Shown here: positions 1-5,834 of the stretch, piece after piece
Layout: each line of letters starts with the position of its first letter
Numbering within the stretch: position 1 is the first letter of the stretch
NCBI GenBank assembly: GCA_003551945.1
Contig: PUNZ01000240.1
Span: 1 to 10,850 of the forward strand
Length of the DNA stretch: 10,850 nt
Reading direction: 5' to 3'
Source: Halovenus sp.
GTDB taxonomy: Archaea > Halobacteriota > Halobacteria > Halobacteriales > Haloarculaceae
Position numbers and translations under genes: made by a program
Notes under the pieces: model-generated
The model's database searches: none
The model's input: only the letters and a program-made list of their open reading frames with translations
Told to the model about the DNA's origin: nothing

Positions 1-141
1 CCGTTGCATGATGTCAGCAAAGTTGATACCTGCTGCTTTCACCTCAATACGAACTTCCCCCTTGCCGGGTTCCGGCTTATCGGTCTCGATAACTTCAAGA
101 ACATCACCGTCACCATATTCCTGCACTTGTGCAGCTTTCAT
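1..141 (-). CDS. Zinc-type/quinone oxidoreductase-like dehydrogenase, N-terminal fragment
   Basis: Only the first 47 codons are in the window; the gene runs off the left edge in frame. The visible protein begins MKAAQVQEYGDGDVLEV and continues to a segment ending KAAGINFADIMQR. This is the typical start of the medium-chain dehydrogenase family, especially NAD(P)H:quinone oxidoreductases: the MKA opening, a PxPGxGEVxIxV strand and the xxGINxxD motif of the GroES-like fold. Members use NADPH to reduce quinones or other small carbonyl compounds in the cytoplasm. Which subfamily this is, and whether it binds zinc, cannot be judged because the zinc ligands and Rossmann domain lie outside. The ATG at 141 is chosen because a TATA-like box sits about 28 bases upstream (165-173), fitting a leaderless transcript. 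Confidence 0.8.
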   Translation of the reverse strand, partial: MKAAQVQEYGDGDVLEVIETDKPEPGKGEVRIEVKAAGINFADIMQR

Positions 142-164
142 TGCAACTCACCGTTGGGGTTGAA

Positions 165-173
165 TACATATAG
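165..173 (-). promoter_or_regulatory. TATA-like box of the dehydrogenase gene
   Basis: Read on the minus strand, CTATATGTA lies with its centre about 28 bases before the ATG at 141. That is the archaeal TATA-to-start distance, so transcription probably begins at or within a few bases of the start codon. Confidence 0.45.
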
Positions 174-201
174 TGGCAAACCTAGCAGCAACAAACGTTG
201 G

Positions 202-232
202 TTGTGCAGCGCTGTGAATCAGCGCTGCACAA
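202..232. repeat. Perfect 13-bp inverted repeat (hairpin), terminator or operator
   Basis: TTGTGCAGCGCTG (202-214) and its exact reverse complement CAGCGCTGCACAA (220-232) are separated by only five bases, TGAAT. The repeat begins about 25 bases after the stop codon of the HTH gene and ends about 30 bases before the TATA-like box of the dehydrogenase gene, both read on the minus strand. It could terminate or stabilise the regulator mRNA, or bind a dimeric regulator acting on the dehydrogenase promoter. No long T tract follows it on the minus strand, so it is not a classic terminator. The repeat itself is certain; the role is inference. Confidence 0.8.
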
Positions 233-257
233 AGCAAATAATAGAGCGTGAGAGAGA

Positions 258-920
258 TTAGTTTCGGCGAGCGCTATCTTGATGCAAGACAGTATGATTG
301 ATGAACGATACAATAGCACGTCGAAGCCGCTCAGTGACGGCTTGGTCAGAAATCCCGAGTTCGTCGCCAAGTTCTTTGGTCGTGCACCGCCGTGGGATAT
401 CGTAATACCCCATCTCGATAGCGAGTTCGAGTGCCTCTCGTTGTGGTTCGCTCAGTCCATACCACCGTCTGCCGCCTGGTTTTGTCGGGTTGAAAACCCG
501 AATTAACTCCATTGAAATATCGGCTTCTCGGCAGTGGGATTTGAAGTCGCTCAGGGCACGGTGAGTCGGGAACCGTACTTCGAATTCCCAGACCGTTGCG
601 GTTCCGGTTGCACTCAACATCTGTGCGCCAGATGCTTTCAAGCCCGAAAAAAGGATATCCTGCTGTGAATCCCACTCAAGTTTAAATAGTGTCCTATCTT
701 CAAACTCATCAACCGGCGTCGCATCGGCCACCGAACTGTGTTCATTGACGGATTCCATAAACGGTTCGGCCGAGGAATCATACACCCAAAAAAACGGAAC
801 TGTTCCCTCCCCCAATGGTACGAGTGTTTCAAGCTCGATTGACGACTGCTGCTCCACGCGAAGAATCTGTCCCAACTCAAAAGCCGTCGACGGTGTTTGG
901 AACTCAGCTATCACACTCAT
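258..920 (-). CDS. HTH_10 (Bat-like) transcriptional regulator
   Basis: A 220-residue protein with the two-part architecture of small haloarchaeal bacterio-opsin-activator-type regulators. Residues 1-150 form the Bat-associated sensor-like domain (opening MSVIAEFQTP, with the WEFEVRFPTHRALSDF segment near 111-126). Residues about 154-206 form the HTH_10 domain, opening YGLSEPQREALELA, with the helix-turn-helix at TTKELGDELGISDQAVTERL (181-200). There is no PAS, GAF or receiver domain and no membrane segment, so any ligand must act through the N-terminal domain. The ATG at 920 is preferred over an in-frame TTG at 929 because MSVIAEF is the usual family opening. The gene is transcribed away from the MgtE-like operon, a layout common for a regulator and its target. 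The DNA-binding class is secure; the regulated genes are unknown. Confidence 0.88.
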   Translation of the reverse strand: MSVIAEFQTPSTAFELGQILRVEQQSSIELETLVPLGEGTVPFFWVYDSSAEPFMESVNEHSSVADATPVDEFEDRTLFKLEWDSQQDILFSGLKASGAQMLSATGTATVWEFEVRFPTHRALSDFKSHCREADISMELIRVFNPTKPGGRRWYGLSEPQREALELAIEMGYYDIPRRCTTKELGDELGISDQAVTERLRRAIVSFINHTVLHQDSARRN

Positions 921-938
921 AACTCTCAATTAGATAGT

Positions 939-946
939 TTATTCTA
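939..946 (-). promoter_or_regulatory. Possible TATA-like box of the HTH regulator gene
   Basis: TAGAATAA on the minus strand is centred about 22 bases before the ATG at 920. The match is weak and slightly close, but it is the best AT-rich element at this spacing. The left arm of the inverted repeat at 947-978 directly abuts it, at the place where the TFB recognition element would lie. Confidence 0.3.
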
Positions 947-978
947 TTGGTACAAAGTCCGGGAGCATGGTGTACCAA
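947..978. repeat. 8-bp inverted repeat, candidate operator
   Basis: TTGGTACA (947-954) and its exact reverse complement TGTACCAA (971-978) are 16 bases apart. The arm-to-arm centre distance is 24 bases, roughly two helical turns, so a dimer could bind both arms on one DNA face. The left arm touches the presumed promoter of the HTH regulator gene, which would allow autoregulation. The repeat is certain; the operator role is inference. Confidence 0.5.
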
Positions 979-1115
979 GTGATAGTATGCAACACACAAC
1001 ACAGTATAAAAAATGATACGTTCTGCGTTAATTGTGTCGGTACATGTTGATAACGAAAGATATCATACGAACGATTGTGTAAAATTCGGAGAGATGTGCA
1101 ATATGATACTTTATC

Positions 1116-1142
1116 GATAGCTTAGCAGGAGCTGAAGCTATC
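1116..1142. repeat. Imperfect hairpin upstream of the MgtE-like operon
   Basis: GATAGCTT (1116-1123) pairs exactly with AAGCTATC (1135-1142). Inside, AGC pairs with GCT around an AGGA loop, with one bulged G. The hairpin ends 8 bases before the repeat enclosing the operon's TATA box. It lies upstream of the predicted transcription start, so a DNA-level role such as protein binding is more likely than an RNA one. Confidence 0.5.
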
Positions 1143-1149
1143 TTACAAA

Positions 1150-1172
1150 GGTAGTTTTAACAAGAAACTACC
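1150..1172. promoter_or_regulatory. TATA box of the MgtE-like operon enclosed by a perfect 8-bp inverted repeat
   Basis: GGTAGTTT (1150-1157) and its exact reverse complement AAACTACC (1165-1172) flank a 7-base spacer. The TATA-like TTTTAA (1154-1159) lies across the end of the left arm and the start of the spacer. It is centred about 28 bases before the ATG at 1185, giving a leaderless or nearly leaderless transcript. A dimeric protein on this repeat would cover the TBP/TFB site, so repression is the simplest reading. The promoter position is well supported by spacing; the operator role is inference. Confidence 0.6.
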
Positions 1173-1184
1173 CGTGGTGTGTGT

Positions 1185-1757
1185 ATGGCCACTGGGGACG
1201 AATTTTGGTCGATATATCGAGAGGCGCTTCCAATCCTTGTTATTGCGCTCGGTGGCGGATTATTTGCAGGGCTCGTACTCGAAGGGATTCTCGAAAGCGT
1301 TGAACGGTTTCCTGGATTGTTGGTGATGGTTCCTGTCTTTCTTGCAACGAGAGGGAACGTCTATGGAGCGCTGGGTGGGAGAATTTCAAGCGGCCTCCAC
1401 CAGGGACTGATTTCTCCACGGTTCGAACGAAACGACCGTCTCATCAATGCTGTTGTCGCCTCGTTTGTCAATGGAATTGGGATTTCCATCGTTATCGGTG
1501 TCATCACCTGGCTTGCACTGTTCATCATTGGGTGGGATTCCGCGGCGCTGTATGAGTTCGTCGGCATCATGCTCATCGCCGGGTTGTTGACATCAGTTGT
1601 CATGATTGTCGGTCTGCTGGCGATTATTTTTGCCGGCTACAAGCGCGGCTATGACCCTGACAACCTTGTTGGCCCGATTGTGACGACACTTGGTGATATC
1701 TTTGGGATGTTATTCCTCCTCTTTTCTATCGGACTCGTTGAGGTGCTTGTCGGATGA
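1185..1757 (+). CDS. MgtE-like cation transporter subunit 1 (half-size)
   Basis: A 190-residue membrane protein matching the transmembrane domain of MgtE-type Mg2+ transporters/channels (SLC41-related). About five hydrophobic segments are visible, roughly at 15-36, 43-58, 88-115, 122-150 and 165-188. Family marks are P50 followed by RGNVYGALGGR (56-66), matching the MgtE PxxxxxxGNxG signature. D171 in TTLGDIFG in the last helix corresponds to the ion-binding acidic residue of that helix. The cytosolic MgtE N domain and CBS pair that sense Mg2+ in bacterial MgtE are absent. Start ATG 1185 rather than GTG 1179, from promoter spacing. Its stop overlaps the next start (ATGA), so the two products are probably made together and form a heterodimer. 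The substrate is probably Mg2+ or another divalent cation, but this is unproven. Confidence 0.85.
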   Translation: MATGDEFWSIYREALPILVIALGGGLFAGLVLEGILESVERFPGLLVMVPVFLATRGNVYGALGGRISSGLHQGLISPRFERNDRLINAVVASFVNGIGISIVIGVITWLALFIIGWDSAALYEFVGIMLIAGLLTSVVMIVGLLAIIFAGYKRGYDPDNLVGPIVTTLGDIFGMLFLLFSIGLVEVLVG

Positions 1758-2332
1758 TTACCCCACAGGGTTCGCTCGGGACATGGGACGCAAAGCAGAT
1801 CGTCCTGAATATGTTTCCATTGCTCATTGTCCTCTCAATTATCGTCCTCGCTGCTGGGATTACGCTTGAGGATGCAGAGGAGATGCTCAACGAATACGGC
1901 ATTTTGGCTGTGATGGTTCCGACAATGGTCGATATGGGTGGGAACCTCGGAGCGATTTTGAGTTCGCGCCTCTCGACTCGCTTTCACCTCGGGACAACCG
2001 AACTCAACCCACGCGACCGAGTTCTGTGGGAGAACGTTGCAGCGATTCTTGCACTTGCATTTAGTATCTTTACCGCGCTCGCCGTCGGCGCCTACGCTCT
2101 CGGCGTTATCTTTGGGTTCGGCCTCCCACTCTCGACGTTGCTCGTCATTTCGTTGGTCAGCGGAATGTCAGTAGCAGTTATCGCGATTATCTTTAGCTTT
2201 GTGACAACATACGTCTCCTACCGCCTTGGAATCGACCCCGATGATACAACCATCCCCGTCGTAACGAACGTCGTCGATGTCTGTGGAATGATTATCTTTA
2301 TCGGCGTCTCAGCGCTGGTACTTGGATTATAA
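1754..2332 (+). CDS. MgtE-like cation transporter subunit 2 (half-size)
   Basis: A 192-residue paralogue of the preceding protein with the same fold. The signature VPTMVDMGGNLGAILSSRLS starts near residue 55, with the GGN at 62-64 keeping the full bacterial GGNxG pattern. D175 lies in TNVVDVCG in the final helix. Hydrophobic segments are near 20-36, 48-66, 92-121, 124-152 and 165-190. The start codon overlaps the upstream stop by four bases, implying translational coupling and a 1:1 complex in the cytoplasmic membrane. Like its partner it has no N or CBS domain. The two halves differ clearly in sequence, so this is an old duplication and not a recent one. The next gene, a PhoU/TrkA_C protein, converges on it and is a likely regulatory partner. 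Confidence 0.86.
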   Translation: MITPQGSLGTWDAKQIVLNMFPLLIVLSIIVLAAGITLEDAEEMLNEYGILAVMVPTMVDMGGNLGAILSSRLSTRFHLGTTELNPRDRVLWENVAAILALAFSIFTALAVGAYALGVIFGFGLPLSTLLVISLVSGMSVAVIAIIFSFVTTYVSYRLGIDPDDTTIPVVTNVVDVCGMIIFIGVSALVLGL

Positions 2333-2335
2333 TCC
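2324..2335. repeat. 12-bp palindrome at the operon's stop codon
   Basis: GGATTATAATCC is a perfect palindrome covering the TAA stop of the second MgtE-like gene (2330-2332) in the 14-base gap between convergent genes. It could contribute to termination, though it lacks a loop and a T tract on either strand. Confidence 0.35.
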
Positions 2336-2346
2336 GACACCGAGAG

Positions 2347-3549
2347 TTACGCGAGTGCTTCAAAAGCTGTTGTCGATGCCTGAGACCCTTTAGCGATAAG
2401 AACGTCACCAGGCTGAATTACTGCATCAGCGCCGCCGATAAGCAACCACCCTTCGTCGGGTCGACGAATGGCAAGAACGGTCACACTCGGATCAACACTC
2501 GGTATGCCGCTCGTTATTTCTGCTCCCGCAAGCGTCCCGCCTTGACTCACCTCAACACGGACGATAATCTCGTCGCTCTCTTCGACGGCCAACTGGACGA
2601 CCGGGTGAACGTCCATATCCCGTAGCACGCCTTCGCTCAATTCGACAGCAGCATCGCTAATAACTTCGGTTGCACGGCCAAGATGAATCAACCCGCGCAA
2701 CATAACAGGGTCCGGTGCATCGGCTGCCGCCTGTAACGTCCACGCCTCAAATCGAGATTCAAGCGCATCAACCTCAATCTCCAGATTGCTAACTTCCTCC
2801 GCAAGTGGTTCACTGTCGAATAGCACTGCACTGTATGCAAGGTCAACTGCTAGCTCCGAGAGATTTTTCATGTGAACGATGGTATCGACTGCTCGCTCAA
2901 GGTCAGCAATTTGCGGAGGCTCTGGCTCGAGCCGTTCAAATGACGTTCCTGTCGCCAGCTCATAGACATCCTCGATAGCAACGTCGGGACCACGAAGCAA
3001 CACAACATCCTCAGTTTCAAACGTGGTTTCCGGACCAGGATTGAGCAACCACTCATCCCCACGTCGGATAGCGATGGCACGCACACCGGTCTGTGATTCG
3101 AGGTCGATATCACCCAGTTCTCGCCCAGCGTACGGTGAGTCAGTCGCGACAACAGCACGAACGAGCGTTTCGACGGCTTCTGGGAGTGCAGCACGCATCG
3201 CGTCCGGTAAGCCAATATCGTCAAGCACTACCTTTGCGATATCGCCGGCCGCGTCGCTGATGGTATCCGTCGCCCCGACGATACCCAACACTGGAGCCAA
3301 CTGTTCTGCATCTGATGGGCTCCGTACAGCCATCATCAATGCCATCCGAGCACGCATCTCCAGTACATCCATGCGTTCTTCGAGCCGAACGACCTCGTTT
3401 GCCAGCTCGGCGTTTGAAAGCAAGACTGCGGAATACGACAGGTCAATCAGAAGTTCGGCGGTATCTTTCATTTCGATAAGCAAGTCCTTGACGCTCACCG
3501 GCTCATAAGAAATGGACGTAACACTATCCTCACCCTGAAACTGAGTCAT
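2347..3549 (-). CDS. Duplicated PhoU-TrkA_C domain protein, probable ion-transport regulator
   Basis: A soluble 400-residue protein made of two copies of the same module: PhoU-like helical domain (about 17-112 and 217-312) followed by a TrkA_C/RCK-C domain (about 120-200 and 320-400). The copies align at an exact offset of 200 residues: MKDTAELLIDLSYSAVLL (27-44) with MKNLSELAVDLAYSAVLF (227-244), ISDAA at 97 and 297, AIRR at 160 and 360. TrkA_C domains bind small ligands and gate K+ and other ion transporters; this combination is catalogued as COG3273 (from memory). It has no membrane segment, so labels such as potassium channel protein overstate it. Being convergent with two MgtE-like subunits that lack sensor domains, it may regulate them. 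ATG 3549 is preferred over GTG 3591, which would add an unrelated 14-residue leader. Confidence 0.83.
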   Translation of the reverse strand: MTQFQGEDSVTSISYEPVSVKDLLIEMKDTAELLIDLSYSAVLLSNAELANEVVRLEERMDVLEMRARMALMMAVRSPSDAEQLAPVLGIVGATDTISDAAGDIAKVVLDDIGLPDAMRAALPEAVETLVRAVVATDSPYAGRELGDIDLESQTGVRAIAIRRGDEWLLNPGPETTFETEDVVLLRGPDVAIEDVYELATGTSFERLEPEPPQIADLERAVDTIVHMKNLSELAVDLAYSAVLFDSEPLAEEVSNLEIEVDALESRFEAWTLQAAADAPDPVMLRGLIHLGRATEVISDAAVELSEGVLRDMDVHPVVQLAVEESDEIIVRVEVSQGGTLAGAEITSGIPSVDPSVTVLAIRRPDEGWLLIGGADAVIQPGDVLIAKGSQASTTAFEALA

Positions 3550-3621
3550 ACAGTGCACTATCACCCCCCGTAAGAAAGGAGTTGCGCACACCGGGGCAAC
3601 TTACCCTTCTCCAACATGAAG

Positions 3622-3629
3622 CCTTTAGC
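3622..3629 (+). promoter_or_regulatory. TATA-like box of the DUF255 gene
   Basis: CTTTAG within 3622-3629 is centred about 27 bases before the ATG at 3653. This spacing suggests a leaderless transcript. It lies in the 103-base gap between divergent genes. Confidence 0.4.
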
Positions 3630-3652
3630 AGTAACAGGCCGAATCAAAAGCT

Positions 3653-5764
3653 ATGAGTTCTCCAGTCGTTCACAACCGCCTCGCTGATGAGGAGAGTCCA
3701 TATCTCTTAGACCACGCCGATAACCTGGTCAATTGGCAACCGTGGGATAACGAGGCCCTCGAAGCGGCACAAGAACACGATGTCCCCATCTTTCTCTCGG
3801 TCGGCTACGCTGCCTGTCATTGGTGTCACGTCATGGCCGACGAAAGTTTCGATGATGAGGCTGTAGCCTCCCTGTTGAACCAACACTTTGTCCCTATCAA
3901 AGTCGACCGCGAGGAGCGCCCCGACGTCGATAGCATCTATCAGACTATCTGTCAACAGGTGAGCGGTCGCGGCGGGTGGCCGCTTTCGGTCTGGCTCACA
4001 CCCGACGGCAAGCCATTCCAGGTTGGAACCTACTTTCCGAAAGAACCGAGTCGAGGGATGCCAGGATTCAAAGAAGTACTAAAAAACATTTCGGCGGCTT
4101 GGGACGACCCTGATGAACGAACAAAGATAGAAGAACGGGCCACACAGTGGACAGGCGCAGTCAGTCGTGAACTCGAGGCGGTGCCGGAGACAGCAACAGA
4201 GCCAGCAGAAGATGTGCTTGAATCCGCTGCGAACGCCGCAGTTCGCGGTGCTGATCGACAGCACGGTGGCTGGGGAACTGGCCCAAAGTTCCCACAGACA
4301 ACACGGCTCGAACTCCTCTTGCGCGCTTACGAGCAGACCGGGAGCGAAGTCTATCTCGACGTCGTCACCGAAACGCTCGACGTAATGGCCAACGGTGGGA
4401 TGTACGACCACATTGGCGGTGGGTTTCACCGATATGCGACTGACCGCGACTGGACCGTTCCCCATTTCGAAAAAATGCTGTACGATAATGCACAGCTTCC
4501 GCGAACGTATCTCGCGGCGTATCAAGTTACAGACGATGAACGGTACGCAACGGTATCTGAAGAGACACTGGCGTTCGTTGAGCGTGAACTCACGCATGAG
4601 GACGGTGGCTTTTTCAGCACGCTTGATGCCCAGAGCGAAGATGCCAGCGGCCAGCGAACGGAAGGTGCCTATTTCCTCTGGACACCGGAAGAAATCTATG
4701 AAGCGGTGGAAGATGAAACGGCAGCAGAGCTGTTCTGTGACCGGTTTGGCGTCACCAAGCGCGGTAACTTCGAAGGGAAGACCGTTCTTACCATTGAGAA
4801 GACGGTCGACGAACTCGCCGAAGCCGCTGACCAGTCGCCCGAAACAGTCGAAACGTTGCTCAAGACCGCAACCGAACAAGTTGCGGCAGTTCGAGAGCAG
4901 CGACCACGACCACCGCGTGATGAAAAGGTCCTCGCAAGTTGGAACGGCCTGATGATTTCGGCGTTTGCACAGGCCGCAATTGTACTTGATGAATCGTTTG
5001 CTGAGCCAGCCACTGCAGCGCTCACCTTCGTTCGGGAACAGCTCTGGGACGGCGAGAAGCTACAGCGACGGTACAAAGATGGCGTTGCAAAGGTCGATGG
5101 GTATCTCGAAGATTATGCATTTCTCGCCCGCGGGGCGTTTGACCTCTTTCAAGCAACCCGCGATATCGAGCACCTGGCGTTTGCACTTGACCTTGCAACT
5201 GCTATCGAAGACCACTTTTGGGACGACTCCCAGAAGACACTCTATTTCACACCGGAGGACGGCGAAGAGTTGATTACCCGCCCACAACAGCTGATGGACC
5301 AGTCAACACCGTCAAGCGCCGGTGTCGCTGCAGAGTTGCTCGACATGTTGAATCATTTCAAACCTGACGATAGGTTCGCCGACATTGCCGAACACGTTGT
5401 CGAAACCCATGGGAACCGAATCACTGCCAGCCCACTGCAGCATGCATCGCTTGTAATGGCTGCAGATGCCGTGACAAACGGCGTCTTGGAAGTCACGCTC
5501 GTTGCAGATGACGTTCCCGACGACTGGCGAACTGAACTCGCGGACCGATATCATGGTGCGCGGATTCTTGCATGGCGCCCTCCGACCGAGGAAGAACTCA
5601 AAGCACAAATTGAGCGACTCGGACTGACAGAAGTCCCCCCTATCTGGGAAGGGCGTGACCAGTTGAGTGAGAAACCAACCGTCTACGCCTGCCGCTCGTT
5701 TACCTGTTCACCGGGTCGAACGGATATTACACGGTCGCTTAATTGGGCTGAACGAATGCTGTAG
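3653..5764 (+). CDS. DUF255 thioredoxin-fold / alpha-barrel protein (YyaL/SSP411 family)
   Basis: A 703-residue soluble protein that is full length for the family. Residues 1 to about 165 are the DUF255 thioredoxin-like domain: the opening NRLADEESPYLLDHADNLVNW, the redox-type CHWC at 55-58, and DREERPDVD followed by GRGGWPLSVWLTPDG. Residues about 195-530 form an (alpha/alpha)6-type barrel as in N-acylglucosamine 2-epimerase and glycosyl hydrolase relatives, with GGGFHRYATDRDWTVPHFEK followed by MLYDNAQL. The C-terminal part ends with a second cysteine pair in CRSFTCSPG. The family is widespread in archaea, bacteria and animals (SPATA20), but no reaction is established. Disulfide handling or sugar-linked chemistry are guesses from the folds. 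ATG 3653 is supported by the DUF255 opening and promoter spacing. The gene appears monocistronic. Confidence 0.92.
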   Translation: MSSPVVHNRLADEESPYLLDHADNLVNWQPWDNEALEAAQEHDVPIFLSVGYAACHWCHVMADESFDDEAVASLLNQHFVPIKVDREERPDVDSIYQTICQQVSGRGGWPLSVWLTPDGKPFQVGTYFPKEPSRGMPGFKEVLKNISAAWDDPDERTKIEERATQWTGAVSRELEAVPETATEPAEDVLESAANAAVRGADRQHGGWGTGPKFPQTTRLELLLRAYEQTGSEVYLDVVTETLDVMANGGMYDHIGGGFHRYATDRDWTVPHFEKMLYDNAQLPRTYLAAYQVTDDERYATVSEETLAFVERELTHEDGGFFSTLDAQSEDASGQRTEGAYFLWTPEEIYEAVEDETAAELFCDRFGVTKRGNFEGKTVLTIEKTVDELAEAADQSPETVETLLKTATEQVAAVREQRPRPPRDEKVLASWNGLMISAFAQAAIVLDESFAEPATAALTFVREQLWDGEKLQRRYKDGVAKVDGYLEDYAFLARGAFDLFQATRDIEHLAFALDLATAIEDHFWDDSQKTLYFTPEDGEELITRPQQLMDQSTPSSAGVAAELLDMLNHFKPDDRFADIAEHVVETHGNRITASPLQHASLVMAADAVTNGVLEVTLVADDVPDDWRTELADRYHGARILAWRPPTEEELKAQIERLGLTEVPPIWEGRDQLSEKPTVYACRSFTCSPGRTDITRSLNWAERML

Positions 5765-5788
5765 GACAAGGCAGCTGTCGGTTGATAG

Positions 5789-5811
5789 CCTCCCCACGCT
5801 GAAGCGCGAGG
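5789..5811 (-). repeat. GC-rich imperfect hairpin resembling an IS200/IS605 (TnpB) 3' end
   Basis: On the minus strand the hairpin starts CCTCGCGCTTCAGCGTG and closes with GGGAGG. It lies in the 70-base gap between two convergent genes. It resembles from memory the conserved hairpin found after tnpB genes in haloarchaeal IS200/IS605 (IS1341-type) elements and their non-coding derivatives. No tnpB remnant is visible next to it. It may instead be an ordinary bidirectional terminator for the genes on either side. Confidence 0.35.
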
Positions 5812-5834
5812 TTTTGGGCCTGTTCAGCTACTAA

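Larger units (their letters stand above)
921..1184. other. Divergent intergenic region with promoters and inverted repeats
   Basis: This 264-base AT-rich stretch separates the HTH regulator from the MgtE-like operon. I see no convincing gene in it. It holds TATA-like boxes for both flanking genes and three inverted repeats (947-978, 1116-1142, 1150-1172). It also holds a lone GGTACA (1039-1044) matching the core of the 947-978 repeat. That is more structured DNA than a simple divergent promoter needs, and suggests regulated transcription. Confidence 0.6.

Noticed and set aside
967..1050. Small open frame of 27 codons with three cysteines in the regulator-transporter intergenic region
   Set aside because: It has no promoter at the right distance, no recognisable motif beyond scattered cysteines, and it overlaps the inverted repeat arm. 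It is probably a chance frame.
2347..3591. GTG start at 3591 for the PhoU-TrkA_C protein
   Set aside because: The extra 14 residues are not acidic or family-like, and ATG 3549 leads directly into the conserved protein.
4079..4879. 266-codon open frame antisense to the DUF255 gene
   Set aside because: The protein has no domain and an unnatural cysteine-rich, non-acidic composition. The sense gene is a complete conserved family member, so this is a shadow frame.
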